The notes below the pieces were generated by a model. It did not search any database. It saw only the letters and a program-made list of their open reading frames with translations, and was not told the origin of the DNA. DNA of 64,000 nucleotides from Leptobrachium leishanense (lineage: Eukaryota > Chordata > Amphibia > Anura > Megophryidae): the NCBI GenBank assembly GCA_009667805.1, contig CM019069.1:47612201-47676200 (forward strand), given 5' to 3'. Numbering within the stretch: the first letter of the stretch is position 1; each line of letters starts with the position of its first letter. The position numbers and the translations under genes are program-made. Below, one piece after another: positions 1 to 63,890 of this stretch.

Positions 1-129
1 TAGGCTGCCTTTTCTAAATAAAAAATAATAGACGGACCAGCATTAAAGGGATTGACAAATAGAGCTCCCTTTTATACTTGCCTTTAAATAATTGGGCAGA
101 AGCTGCACACAGCCTCTGCCTGATTATTA

Positions 130-485
130 ATTACATTTTATTCTTCTCCAGTGATTTTACTCCCCTTTTCTCCCGCACGGGGAGCAGCTCCTTCCCTTCT
201 CTTTGGCTCAGGGACTACCGAACCCGGAAATCCTGGAATCTTCTTTGCGCGATTTGTGCTCCTTCGCAACTTGCATAGCATAGGATCCACAAATTGTGCA
301 GCGCAATGGGACTTGTGCACTTTATGTACGCAAGTTCCGTTGTGCCTGCGCAAAACAAGGGATGGAGCTCCGATCCATTGGCTGCCTGTCTGCACCTGCT
401 CACTACAGCGGGTGGTGTCGGAAAGAGTGACATCAGCACGCTCTTTACGTGCTGATGTCACCAGTGACCAATCTGTTGTCTGGTA
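130..485. repeat. Copy 1 of an unclassified dispersed repeat
   Basis: It shares GTGATTTTACTC, CCTTTTCTCCC, GCAGCTCC, then CGCAACTTGCAT and a GATCCATTGGCTG-like block with sequence near 32345-32600 and 56960-57300 in the same order. It ends in a short hairpin around TGACATCAGCACG / CGTGCTGATGTCA (429-460). No protein homology was recognised in its short ORFs. Confidence 0.45.
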
Positions 486-1623
486 GCCGAGAAATTAGAA
501 ATCCCGGCTGCTGGTGACACTGGGTGAGGTGAAGGAAACTCTTCCACTTCACCCCACGTTTTCACCAGATTGGCGGTACTCATCACATCCTAACAACTTT
601 AAAACTAAAGTGGTGAGGAGGATGAGTAGAAGGTTCCATTTACCCATATCTATGATACAAGGGACACTATAACAGACATCGGGGCTCGTCACCTTTCGAT
701 TGCATGGCTGATCGTACAAAGTATAAACTGCCTGGATTAAAGCGCGCAGACAGCGTAGCCAAGAAAGAAGGTATAAATACGTCTGTCTCTTGGTGTTTAG
801 GCTATGATGGTTTGGAAGTTAAGAAAAGGTAGACTCCCTGGTTCCTTGGCATTCGAGGAGGATTCCCAGTCTTAGAAACACCTGCTTATCTTTATCCCTT
901 TCAAATGATGCTCCCTTTATGGTAAGCTGCGCCAAGTCATACAAAAACTGAAGGATTACACTACACTCTGTCTAAAAGCAATTTCTTGGCAAAAAAAAAA
1001 ACTTTCTTCTGCTGCTAAATACTGTAATTTTCTTTGAAGGATATGTCTCTTTCGTCCAATTAAATAGCAGCAGATAAGACACAATATCCTGCTACTAGAG
1101 CGTTGTCGAACGTCAGTGATTATAGGGAGCGGTGATCTGACGGAACCATATGAACAGATCTAAGCGAAGCGGATAGGGATAACACGGATTCCGCAAATAA
1201 ACGCGCAGCCGTAACATAATGAAAATCGAATTTGCCGAACACACGGGAAAGCACCGACACGTGTTTCTGGTTTATCTCCCCCCCCCCCCGCTTTCTTCTG
1301 TCAAACTGATATATTGGTGTGAAGTTTCAAAAGCGATGTTTTTTATAAAAATAAAAAAAAAATAGGAAGTCAACAACAAAGTTGCCAATCTCACTGTATC
1401 CAAATGCTAAAATCCTGGTCCTTCCCTTTGACATTCCAGAAAGAGGGAGAGGGATAGAGTCAAAAAACTCCTGTGAATTCTGTGGAATGCTTTGCAAATA
1501 TTTATATACGGGTTCACGCTTTCTGACCTCCGTTCAACAAAAAGGCAAAAAAATAAATAATCAAACAATATCATAAAGTCAAATACACTTAAAAAAAACA
1601 CAAAACATAATGTAGATATTTTA

Positions 1624-2050
1624 GGCTGGGGTCAGACGAACGCAGTGCGAACGTGCATTTAGCCGCACTTTATTACGGCTGTGATAGCAGCAAATGACGT
1701 CCAACACAGACCCACACACGAAGTACGGCCGCACGAAAGTTCGGCCGCGCAACTCAAGCGGCAAACGAACGCATTTTTGCAAGAACGCCAAACCGCTAGT
1801 ACAGACGTACAGAGTGCACTGCGTCCGCATAGTGGCGTGTGTGCTTGATTAAGAGACGTCAGACGCTGCTCATGTCCGTCCAACATAACATCCAGACACC
1901 CAAAGTTTCCTGGTTTGGATCCGTAAAAAATCACGGCCGAAATTGCGCATCGTATGACCGCTATCGCGTCTTCCGCGAAAAAATGTGTTCGGACGCACCA
2001 ATGCACTTTTTGACGGTAGACGTGAAAAATGCGTTCGTCTGACCCTAGCC
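1624..2050. mobile_element. Harbinger-like MITE, copy A
   Basis: Left end GGCTGGGGTCAGACGAACGC and right end GTTCGTCTGACCCTAGCC form terminal inverted repeats. TTA flanks both ends (1621-1623 and 2051-2053), a 3-bp TWA target duplication typical of PIF/Harbinger. The interior is CpG-rich with no transposase ORF. Eight related copies occur in the window. Confidence 0.75.
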
Positions 2051-2223
2051 TTAAGAATGGTGCCGTTTCCTTTGTTTTGTGGGATCAAATCATCGATCTT
2101 GTGTGATACACTGTATGTTTAGGGTAGTATTACAAAGCCGGTGCCAACTTAACCAGAGCTGTTGGAAACTTAACAACTCCATAGGCTATAATGGCTCTGG
2201 TAAGTTTACAACAGCTCTGGTTC

Positions 2224-2649
2224 GGCTAGGGTCAGACTAACGCATTTTTCACGTTGTCCGTGAAAATGTGCGTTCGAAGAATGGACGTATTTTTTCACGG
2301 AATACGCAATAGCGGTCATACTATGCGCAGTTTCATCCGTGATTTTGTACGGATCATCAATAAAACACTTCTTGCATCTGGACGTTATGTTGGCCGGACA
2401 TTAGCAGCGTCTGATGTCTCCAATTCACGCCACACACGCCGCTAGCGGACGCAGCGCACTCTGTACGTCAGTACTAGTGGTTTAACGTTCTCGAAAAAAT
2501 GCGTTCATTTTCCACTTGCGTTGCGCAGCCGGACTTTTGTGCGACCGTACTTCGTATATTGGCCGTCATTGCCCTGCATCTGCTGCTAGCACGGCCGTGA
2601 TTAAGTGCGCCAGAACGCGCGTTCGCACTGCCTCAGTCTGACCCTAGCC
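2224..2649. mobile_element. Harbinger-like MITE, copy B
   Basis: Termini GGCTAGGGTCAGACTAACGC and CAGTCTGACCCTAGCC, flanked by TTC on both sides (2221-2223, 2650-2652). Same family as copy A; inserted beside copy C inside the 2122-3092 element. Non-coding. Confidence 0.75.
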
Positions 2650-2653
2650 TTCA

Positions 2654-3062
2654 GGCTAGGGTCAAACGAAAGCATTTTTACACGCGAACGTAAAAAAGTG
2701 CGTCCAAACGAATTGACGTATTTTTTCACGGAGTGCGCGAAAACGGTCATACGATGCGCATTTTTCGTGCGTGATTTTTTCGGATCGTCAATAAAACTCT
2801 TTTTGCGTCTGGACGTTATGTAGGCCTGGACATTAGCAGCGTCTGACACCCCTTAATCACGCACACACGCCGCAGCTGCGCACCTGTACGTCCGTACTAG
2901 CGGTTCGGCGTTCTCGAAAAAATGCGTTCGTTTTCCACTTGCGTTGCGCGGCCGGACTTTCGTGCGACCGTACTTCGTATATTGGCCGTCATTTGCTGCT
3001 AGTGCGGCCGTAATTATGTGCGCCAGAACGCACGTTAAAAGTGCGCTGGTCTGACCCCAGCC
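2654..3062. mobile_element. Harbinger-like MITE, copy C
   Basis: Left end GGCTAGGGTCAAACGAAAGC, right end GGTCTGACCCCAGCC. Flanks are TCA (2651-2653) and TAA (3063-3065), a one-mismatch 3-bp duplication. Four bases separate it from copy B. Confidence 0.7.
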
Positions 3063-3203
3063 TAAGTTAGCACCAGCTTTGGAATACTGCCCTTAGTTTT
3101 TTTCTTCGGATTTATTCTGTTTAGGTTTTGGATGAGTTTATGCTTATTAAATAATGTTTTTTTTAAAAAACAATTATGACCAAATGAAAAATATATACAC
3201 ACA

Positions 3204-3204
<1 letters not shown>

Positions 3205-3256
<52 letters not shown>

Positions 3257-3270
3257 TATATATATATATT
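3205..3270. repeat. (TA)n microsatellite
   Basis: About 48 bases of uninterrupted TA followed by an imperfect TTATATTATA stretch. Confidence 0.95.
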
Positions 3271-3934
3271 TTATTTATTATTTTTTTTTTTTTAAACATC
3301 AAACCAAACTCAAACCGTGCACATCTTGTGACGGATATTAAAGCAGTTGTTTTGCAGTCTCTTAAGAGTGCCAGGAAACCCCCTCCCCTCCTTTCCATGC
3401 AAAAATTAGATGTGAGAGCTTGCTGCCTGAATACAATAATCAGGTGCTATTAATCACAGCTGTGACATTAATCAGTCTGAATTCTCTATTCTGTCTTGCT
3501 CAGAAACCTTTAATATTTTTTTTTTTATGTCCCAACAGGTGCCTTGTAAACAGCTTTCACTGTAGCGAAATCTTGTCACTCATGTCAAAACAAGCATTTA
3601 AAATACATTCTCCCCTACAAACGAAATGCAAAAATGACAATGATACGTGTAAATTTTTTTAGGCATTAACTGGTGTTTTCATATCTTTTATCTGTATTTT
3701 TTTCTTGAAAAAGATGACAGATAAATGTGGTTACTCCTGTTCGTGTACATAGTCTTGATTATCTATATAGCACCACCAGATTAGCTTTGGTATGGCAATC
3801 TGAGGACCAATCAGGGCTGCTGATGCTGATGTTCCTCTGTCAGGCAGTGGCATCACAAGGGGGTGCAGACTGCATCCGGGTGACACCACCATGCAGGAAT
3901 AATTACAATTTAAACTCTTGGCTGCAGTCTGGGG

Positions 3935-4482
3935 TAGGCTTGTGCACCGATTTTTTTTTCGGTTCGATTCGGTTCGATTTGTCGGATTTTTAAACTTTGA
4001 TTCGGCTCGTTTCGACAGATTTCGGTTTCGATTCGATTCGGCTCGGCTCGTTTTTCAGGTACATTTTTTTCGGAATATCGACCATTTTTCGTATTTTCGT
4101 GTCACTGTGCTCGGTTTTTGTATCGACTTTTCGTGATTTCGGAAAATTTCGTTTTTCGGAATTGTACATTTTTCGGAATATCGACCATTTTTCGTATTTT
4201 TCGTGTCACTTTGCTCGTTTTTTGTATCGACTTTTCGGAAAAGTTTCGTTTTTAGAAAATTTTCTTTTTTCGGAAAATTTTCATTTTTTTCGGAACGTCT
4301 GTTCTCCTCGTTTGACACATTTCAAGTCCATTCGAAAAATCCGAAAATATTTTGTTTCGGCTCGGAAAACGTTTCGGATCTGACATTTTCGGATCTAAAA
4401 ATTTTCGGAAATTCGGCCGCATCCGAAAACACGAATCGGGAAATTTCGTGAAAATTCCGAAATTCCGAAACGCACATCCCTA
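3935..4482. mobile_element. hAT-like non-autonomous element, TTCG-rich, copy 1
   Basis: The element runs from TAGGCTTGTGCACCGATTTT to CGCACATCCCTA and is flanked by an exact 8-bp duplication GTCTGGGG (3927-3934, 4483-4490), the hAT hallmark. The interior is a low-complexity mosaic of TTCGGTTCGATTCGG and TTTTCGGAA motifs with no transposase. A second copy lies at 54573-55003. Confidence 0.8.
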
Positions 4483-5232
4483 GTCTGGGGGGAAACTGTA
4501 CAATGGTCTGACTTACTTTAAGTCAGACCACGCCTTGGGACCTCCTCCCTTCCACTAATGACATCACGCATGGGTGCAATGATGTCAGAAATGGGACTTT
4601 CCTGTGGCATGGAAATTCCCTATGGAGGAGATACAGGGGTCCGTATTTCTGGATCCACAGCAGGTAGAAGGTCGAGTGGCCAAAGCCTTTCCAATGATTC
4701 CAAACATGACCAGGTTGCATGTCAAAGTAAAAATTTTATTTTTTTCCCTTTTTTTATTCTAATCCCGCACTATTGGTAAATTTTCAATTAAGTAAACAAT
4801 AATGCTGCATTAACGCACCATCTCATTTCCAATGTTGCCAGCAAGTGTGGAAGTGATGGCATAATGTGTTATTCTCCTCCGGCTCACCTCCCTTCCCAAA
4901 TAGACCGATCCTCAATATTGACTGCAGGCAGGGGGACTGCCTGAGTTCAGACAGTCCCCTGCAGCCTATATGCAATCACCCAGCTGGGAAGAGAGGCAAG
5001 CCGGAGGAGGGCCGAAAAACTGTGGGGCGTGCTATGCCGCCTTGCAGCATTTAAGACCACCTGCCACCAGGACGGCATAGGACACCCCGCGGCACTAAGG
5101 GCTTATGCTACATTTTTATTGACATAAACATAAAATTAAGACAAATATTTAATGCCTTATTTATGTTGCTTATATTTTACTGGCAGATGTTGGAGAGCCT
5201 GGGGCAGGACCAAGTCTAAATACACCCTAGAG

Positions 5233-5368
5233 CAGGTGTGGGCAATTACGGCCCTCCAGAGGTTTTGAAACTACATTTCCCGTGATGCTCGGCCGCTCAT
5301 TAGTTTTGTAGAGGCTCAAGGGAAATGTAGTTTCAAAACATCTGGAGGGCCATAATTGCCCACCCCTG
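5233..5368. mobile_element. hAT-like foldback MITE with ACTACATTTCCC motif, copy 1
   Basis: Termini CAGGTGTGGGCAATTACGGC and its near-complement ending TGCCCACCCCTG form a hairpin. The 8-bp flanks are CCCTAGAG (5225-5232) and CCCTAGAC (5369-5376), 7/8 identical. Each arm carries ACTACATTTCCC. Confidence 0.75.
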
Positions 5369-6414
5369 CCCTAGACATATCTTCTCAAAATACTCCAATC
5401 GGGTACTTCTCAATCTCCTCCGACTATAAAACTTTTCAGTTTTTACCAGTGGCTACAACAACATGGCTGCTGATCACCTAACATTCAATGTGGCCGGCTA
5501 CAAAACCGCGTGGTTGCCATTCTGCAGGAGAACTGCATGTGACGAACACACACAGAGTTGAGATGAGCCGAGCAAAATTAGCTGAACATGCGAGCACAAA
5601 TCCGAGCTTAGAGAAGGGACCCCCCATCTGTCTCCCAAAGCGCCATTAAGATCGACTGAACCTGTCCTGCGTCTGAGACGGGGCACACAGGGGTTTTACA
5701 TAATTAAAAAGGAAATCGGCGCAGATGAAATGAGGAACAATTTCCTGTTCGTGCTGATAGATACATTTTGCGTTCTTCAAATGATTGTCTAAGGAGGAAG
5801 AGAACAGCCTGAATCAGAGAACCACTGATTCAGCAACATGCAAGGATAATTGGATGGCGTAGAGGACAGGAGTTAAAAAGCCGAAAAAACCCCGGCCACA
5901 AAGTAATGAAGGTGCCATCCTTACCTCACACCATGTGGTTCTGGTTTTGTATCATCTAAAATCAGTGCGTGTCATACGATACAGGATATACAGGGCTTTC
6001 AGCCTGAAGAATGTGTAAGTATTATTTCTTCAAATGCCCTGTGGGTTCTATCAATTTTTATTGGACAGTCTTCTGGGATAATGAGCATCTTACTGAAAAT
6101 GGATTCACAGTATGGGCCAGCTCTCTGATTGCCGTACAGTGTTTTGGAATATTTCCTTTCCTGCACCCTCTGTTTTCTATTTCATCTAATTTGATATAGC
6201 AAACTTCGTACCAGTTGTGCAGTTAGGACATGTTTTTCTCGTCTCCCGTTTTCTATTACCTTTGCCTTGTGCGTTTTCGTACATGAATTTATTTTTTTTA
6301 GATTTATATACATTTTTTTTTAAAGAAATACTTAAATTGACCAAGTATGTTATTTGTACCACTCACTCCATTTTGCGTTATTATTGGAATTCATTCATAC
6401 AATTTGTGGATATA

Positions 6415-8024
<1,610 letters not shown>

Positions 8025-8339
8025 TATATCTAACGCCAGTAAATAGAAACATCAATAAATATTTTACAAAAAAAACGAGAGAGAAAAAACATTAAGAAAA
8101 TTTTAGGAATTAAGAAAATACACGCACTTCGTGGGATGATTGAGTAGAGAGGTTCACTCTGAATAGTCTCAACAAATCTATATGGAAGGACATAAGCATT
8201 TACCTTACTCAGGGCACTTTACTGGTCTTCTGTAATGTGAGCCAATAGCAGAAATCAAGACCTATTTTCAGCCATTTTTCACTTCGGGAGATTCAAATTC
8301 AGGACTTACAGGCACTTCAATTGCCGATAAAAATTTGGG

Positions 8340-8813
8340 TCAAATATCGGCTCTGACACCCATATTATTTAATGGAAATATCGTCTCTCACGCCCATACT
8401 ATTTAATGGAAATATCGTCTCTCACGCCCATACTATTTAATGGAAATATCGGCTCTCACGCCCATACTATTTAATGGAAATATCGTCTCTCACGCCCATA
8501 ATATTTAATGGAAATATCTGCTCTCACGCCCATACTATTTAATGGAAATATCGTCTCTCACGCCCATATTATTTAATGGAAATATCGGCTCTCACGCCCA
8601 TACTATTTAATGGAAATATCGGCTCTCACGCCCATACTATTTAATGGAAATATCGGCTCTCACGCCCATACTATTTAATGGAAATATCGGCTCTCACGCC
8701 CATATTATTTAATGGAAATATCGGCTCTCACGCCCATACTATTTAATGGAAATATCGGCTCTCACGCCCATAATATTTAATGGAAATATCGGCTCTCACG
8801 CCCATACTATTAA
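8340..8813. repeat. 34-bp tandem array, left block
   Basis: About 14 head-to-tail copies of a 34-bp unit containing TTTAATGGAAATATCG, CTCTCACGCCCATA. Units vary at a few sites (CGTCTCTC / CGGCTCTC / CTGCTCTC). The array is interrupted at 8814 by a Harbinger-like element and resumes at 9239. Confidence 0.95.
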
Positions 8814-9238
8814 GGCTAGGGTCAGACGAACGCATTTTTATGTTGTCCGTGAAAAAGTGCGTTCGAACGAATGGACGTATTTTTTCACGGAATACGCGAT
8901 AGCGGTCATACTATGCGCATTTTCGTCCGTGATTTTGTACGGATCATCAATAAAACCCTTTTTGTGTCTGGACGTTATGTTGGCCGGACATTAGCAGCGT
9001 CTGACGTCTCCTAATCACACACACACGCCGCTAGCGGACACAGCGCACTCTGTACGTCAGTACCTGCGGTTTCACGTTCTCGAAAAAATGCGTTCGTTTT
9101 CCACTTGCGTTGCGCAGCCGGACTTTTGTGCGACCGTACTTCGTATATTGCCCGTCATTGCCCGGCATCTGCTGCTAGTGCGGCCGTGATTAAGTGCGGC
9201 TGCACGCGCGTTCGCACTGCCTCAGTCTGACCCTAGCC
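8814..9238. mobile_element. Harbinger-like MITE, copy D, inserted in the 34-bp array
   Basis: Termini GGCTAGGGTCAGACGAACGC and CTCAGTCTGACCCTAGCC. Left flank TTAA and right flank TTAA, at the TTTAATGG site of a repeat unit. The same unit sequence resumes directly on the far side, so the insertion postdates the array. Confidence 0.8.
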
Positions 9239-9807
9239 TTAATGGAAATATCGTCTCTCACGCCCATATTATTTAATGGAAATATCTGCTCTCACGCCCA
9301 TACTATTTAATGGAAATATCGTCTCTCACGCCCATATTATTTAATGGAAATATCTGCTCTCACGCCCATACTATTTAATGGCAATATCTGCTCTCACGCC
9401 CATACTATTTAATGGAAATATCGGCTCTCACGCCCATACTATTTAATGGCAATATCTGCTCTCACGCCCATACTATTTAATGGAAATATCGGCTCTCACG
9501 CCCATACTATTTAATGGCAATATCTGCTCTCACGCCCATAATATTTAATGGAAATATCTGCTCTCACGCCCATACTATTTAATGGCAATATCTGCTCTCA
9601 CGCCCATAATATTTAATGGAAATATCTGCTCTCACGCCCATAATATTTAATGAAAATATCTGCTCTCACGCCCATAATATTTAATGGAAATATCTGCTCT
9701 CACGCCCATACTATTTAATGGAAATATCGGCTCTCACGCTTCTACTATTTAATGGAAATATCGTCTCTCACGCCCATAATATTTAATGGAAATATCGGCG
9801 CTCACGC
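9239..9807. repeat. 34-bp tandem array, right block
   Basis: About 16-17 more units of the same 34-bp repeat, enriched in the CTGCTCTC variant and with GGCAATATC in several units. It ends at a CACGC motif where a solo LTR is inserted. Confidence 0.95.
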
Positions 9808-10258
9808 TGTGACAAAACGGCCGCCCCAATGTTTATTTGCAAGTATTTTGCTTTACAGTTTATGCTCGCTGTATAGTGTACATCTCTGTATTAGCTGTCC
9901 TCTGTGGCTACCCCCGCTCTCAGTATATTGTGTACTCCCTGCTGTAAGAAGACTCCTGTTTCCCTATAGTCATAACACACTGTTTAAGACGCATATATAA
10001 ACAATCCATTGGGTTGGATGGCTCCTTCTACTGTTCTCTGACTGGAGACTCTTGATCTAATCTGTAATGTATTCTGTATGGGAGGGGGTTGTCTCAACTG
10101 TTACCTGTGTGTCTAAAGTGAAAATAAAGCATTCTCCATTTGCATTTTGAATGAGCAACATCTCTTTATACAGTTTACGTGTCGTCTATACTGTATCTGG
10201 TTACAAGCTCCGTCTTATACAGTGGAAAGGGGTGCCTGGGATACTAGGATCCGTAACA
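9808..10258 (+). mobile_element. Solo LTR (451 bp) inserted in the 34-bp array
   Basis: It begins TGTGACAAAACGG and ends CCGTAACA, so it has the TG...CA termini of an LTR. It is flanked by an exact 5-bp duplication CACGC (9803-9807, 10259-10263). It has a TATATAA box at 9994-10000 and an AATAAA signal at 10123-10128 in promoter/poly(A) order, which sets the orientation. There is no internal region, so it is a recombination remnant of a retrotransposon or endogenous retrovirus; which one cannot be decided. Confidence 0.82.
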
Positions 10259-10263
10259 CACGC

Positions 10264-10293
10264 CTATACCATTTAATGGAAATATTGGCTTTA
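10264..10293. repeat. Last unit of the 34-bp array, beyond the solo LTR
   Basis: CTATACCATTTAATGGAAAT continues the repeat unit broken by the LTR. It is more diverged than the units to the left. Confidence 0.8.
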
Positions 10294-11823
10294 GTGATTC
10301 TCTGTTGAAGTATATTTTTGCTAGTTGCTTTACACGCCAAGATCCCGGCAAAAGTTTCAACCTACTGGCTTTTTTTACGCTTGCACAAATGTTGCTGGTA
10401 CCCTAGTGTGCGAAGCATCGAATAAAATGAAAAATGGCGCAATCTAGCTAAAGCATTGTGAGATCTGAGCGTGCCCCACCGTAGAGCAGGCCACTAGTGC
10501 CGTTGCTCTTTCTTCGGACCCTCACAAACCGCTTTTCTCTCCATCTAATAAAATGACATTTCAGCATGGAGACCAATATTTCCCCACAAACGTTGCTATA
10601 GTATTTCTCACGGCCAGGTAGCCAAGTCAGGATAAACTTTGTTTTCAAGGAAACAACAGGGCATATTGAATGAAATACAACAATATTTTCAAGAGGTTTA
10701 AATCTGGGATGTGAACAATTTTAATGAATTGCATAAGAACTGCAGAAATAGAATTCCTGCCATCATAACAGGGTACATACAACGCCACTGCTAATATTGT
10801 TAATTTACTGCAGCCTATAAAGTATAATGACATAGGTCATCCTTCTTGGTTCATTAGAATAATTGTGCGATCATGTGATGTGATTTCCAATATGATCTTT
10901 AATAAAAACAAACACACATTTGAATGTTGTATCAGGTACACTTGCATGATACATTACACTCATGTAGGATTACCCCTAACATTCTATTGCCTTAATCACA
11001 TCACAAACATGACTCCTACAAGCTAAAATGTGTTACATTTGTATCCTGTTACTTAAAATGTTTGAGAAGAGGAAAAAAAAAAAAAAAAGATTTTTTTTTA
11101 TTTAAATTCTTCCTCAACTCATTTGTCTATGTTGGTGGGCCCTGTGAAGTTCACTGTTGTGACATTCACCAGCCTGGAGCGACAGGTCGTGAGTAATTCC
11201 TGAACAAGTAAAAAACTAACTTCCTGAACATCTGTTCTTGACACTTATAGCACTGAACAGAGCAGCCAGGTATGCACAGTCATCATGGAGCGAATGAGCA
11301 CCACGTGGCTCAGGACTGGCCAGAAAATCCATCCTCAACTTTGTTCTAGAAGAGTTTACACCCCTTATACTGGAACAATGCGACCAACACCACTGCACAA
11401 ATCCAAAAATCTGTTCAGAAATTATACGGAGTTTAGTTATTTTAATTTTGCGTAGATTTCTTTTTTCGCTTTCAAAATGTGGCAAAATGTACTTTAAATA
11501 ATAATGTTGATAGATAGAATGTATATGGAGGAAGAGCACCCAGGAATCTTACAATAATTAATATTAGACTATCAAAGTAAGGAGATTACTTTAATAGTTT
11601 GACAAATTAACGTTGAAACAGGACGATATAAAAAGAACGAGACAGACTTTTAGGAATATAAATATATAAAATACCTGCAACACTTTGAATGTCGTTCATG
11701 ACTACAACAATACATGGGTTCTCTACGTAGGAGGCATCTTATGACATGCAGTTTAGTTCCATTATTTAAGTGTGTGGTTTTTTTTGTTTACTTCATATTT
11801 CTGTAACGACTAACATTTTAATG

Positions 11824-11912
11824 CTCTTGAACCCAGGACATACTTGAAAACGAGAGAAATCTCAATGTATCCTTCCTGGTAAAACGCTTTATAAATAAAT
11901 AAATAAATAAGT
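11824..11912 (+). mobile_element. 3' tail fragment of tRNA-derived SINE
   Basis: It contains CCCAGGACATACTTGAAAAC and CTCAATGTATCCTTCCTGGT and ends in an (AAAT)n run. It matches the tail of the fuller SINE at 32799-32990 in opposite orientation. Confidence 0.6.
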
Positions 11913-11941
11913 CACGTATGGGTTTTCATGAAATCCTTTAC

Positions 11942-62875
<50,934 letters not shown>

Positions 62876-63150
62876 GCTGACGCTGTGATGTCAGAGCTGC
62901 TGGGAGGCGCGCTCTCGCCGGCCTCGGGGACGCGCGCTGTATGCTAATGAGCTGGGCGAGTAGGCCCAGGCTGCTGCACAGCTGCTTCGACTGTCTTCAG
63001 GTTCTGCTGCCTGGCACAGGGCTGCACAAGGGCATTCCTAGACACCCTGCCTGGGCTAGAGTTACATTGCTCCACTCCAGAGGGTGGGTCCCTCTCCTTA
63101 TTTGTGCTCTGCCCTCCTTTATCTCCTTGTGGAGCAGGAAGAGGCAGGAG
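62876..63150 (-). promoter_or_regulatory. Probable SLC25A12 5'UTR and core promoter, CpG-rich
   Basis: This is the stretch directly upstream of the start codon. About 62905-62945 is rich in CG dinucleotides (GCGCGCTCTCGCCGG and GGACGCGCGC), unlike the CpG-poor surroundings. An octamer-like ATGCTAATGAG lies at 62941-62951 and a CRE-like TGATGTCA at 62886-62893. No TATA box is evident, which suits a housekeeping promoter. The transcription start cannot be placed from sequence alone. Confidence 0.55.
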
Positions 63151-63151
63151 T

Positions 63152-63390
63152 CATCATCAGTGTGTGTTTTATTTATATATAGACTGAGTGTGCCCACTGG
63201 CATCAGTGTGTGTTTTATTTATATATATATAGACTGAGTGTGCCCACTGGCATCAGTGTGTGTTTTATTTATATATAGACTGAGTGTGCCCACTGGCATC
63301 AGTGTGTGTTTTATTTATAGACTGAGTGTGCCCACTGGCATCAGTGTGTGTTTTATTTATATATAGACTGAGTGTGCCCACTGGCATCTG
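63152..63390. repeat. Minisatellite upstream of SLC25A12, about five 41-49-bp units
   Basis: Each unit carries GCATCAGTGTGTGTTTTATT, a variable (TA)n, then GACTGAGTGTGCCCACTG. Units start near 63152, 63201, 63250, 63296 and 63337 and differ mainly in TA length. The array begins about 275 bp upstream of the start codon. Confidence 0.85.
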
Positions 63391-63501
63391 TGCAACAGGA
63401 GGAGCAAGGTATATAGGAAATAAAGGTGTGAGTGAGAGGTGAGGTGCATCAGAATTCCCAAATCAGGACTTAAATCTGCTGGAAATGGGGCAAAACACAT
63501 T

Positions 63502-63684
63502 CAGGGTTATTCAGAGAGTGGTGAAAACCAGGAGAATTGCCAGGAGAATGAACCATCTAGACAAAACAGACGATTTGGAAAGTGCGATAAATGTGAGAAT
63601 CTTTCTGGTTTGGCTATTTTGACCTAAAACTTTCACTTCTCCAGTCATTCTCCTGGTTTTCACCTCTCTCTCTGAATAACCCTG
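63502..63684. mobile_element. Foldback MITE, CAGGGTTATTCAGAG termini
   Basis: The left end CAGGGTTATTCAGAGAG is mirrored by the right end CTCTGAATAACCCTG, and the arms continue inward (GGTGAAAACCAGGAGAAT against ATTCTCCTGGTTTTCACC). ATT flanks both sides, a possible 3-bp duplication. Relatives lie at 25321-25502, 34343-34667, 41103-41270 and 55255-55500. There is no coding capacity; the superfamily is undetermined. Confidence 0.7.
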
Positions 63685-63821
63685 ATTGCAATGAACTCCA
63701 TAAGGGTCAATGCATGGGTTTATTTAGGGACTCCAAATTCTGCTGACCCAAACACATACACACGTCAAAGAAATATGAACAAGTACAGAAACATGATCCC
63801 CCCCAAATCAAAGAAATAGGT

Positions 63822-63890
63822 TTTATTTATTTGCAAAGTATTTTACCAGGAAGGATACATTGAGATTTCTCTCGTTTTCAAGTATTTGTT
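63822..63890 (-). mobile_element. 3' tail fragment of tRNA-derived SINE
   Basis: It carries TTTTACCAGGAAGGATACAT and TTGAGATTTCTCTCGTTTTC, the same tail as the fuller SINE at 32799-32990 and the fragment at 11824-11912. Only the tail is present. Confidence 0.5.

Larger units (their letters stand above)
2122..3092. mobile_element. Outer foldback element hosting two Harbinger-like copies
   Basis: The left arm GGGTAGTATTACAAAGCC and the right arm read in reverse, GGGCAGTATTCCAAAGCT, are near-identical, and the match continues (GGTGCCAACTT / GGTGCTAACTT). TTA flanks both sides (2119-2121, 3093-3095). Without the two inner insertions it would be a short foldback of about 130 bp. Confidence 0.65.

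Noticed and set aside
8340..9807. CRISPR-like array
   Set aside because: The 34-bp units are directly abutting with no unique spacers, and the host is a vertebrate.
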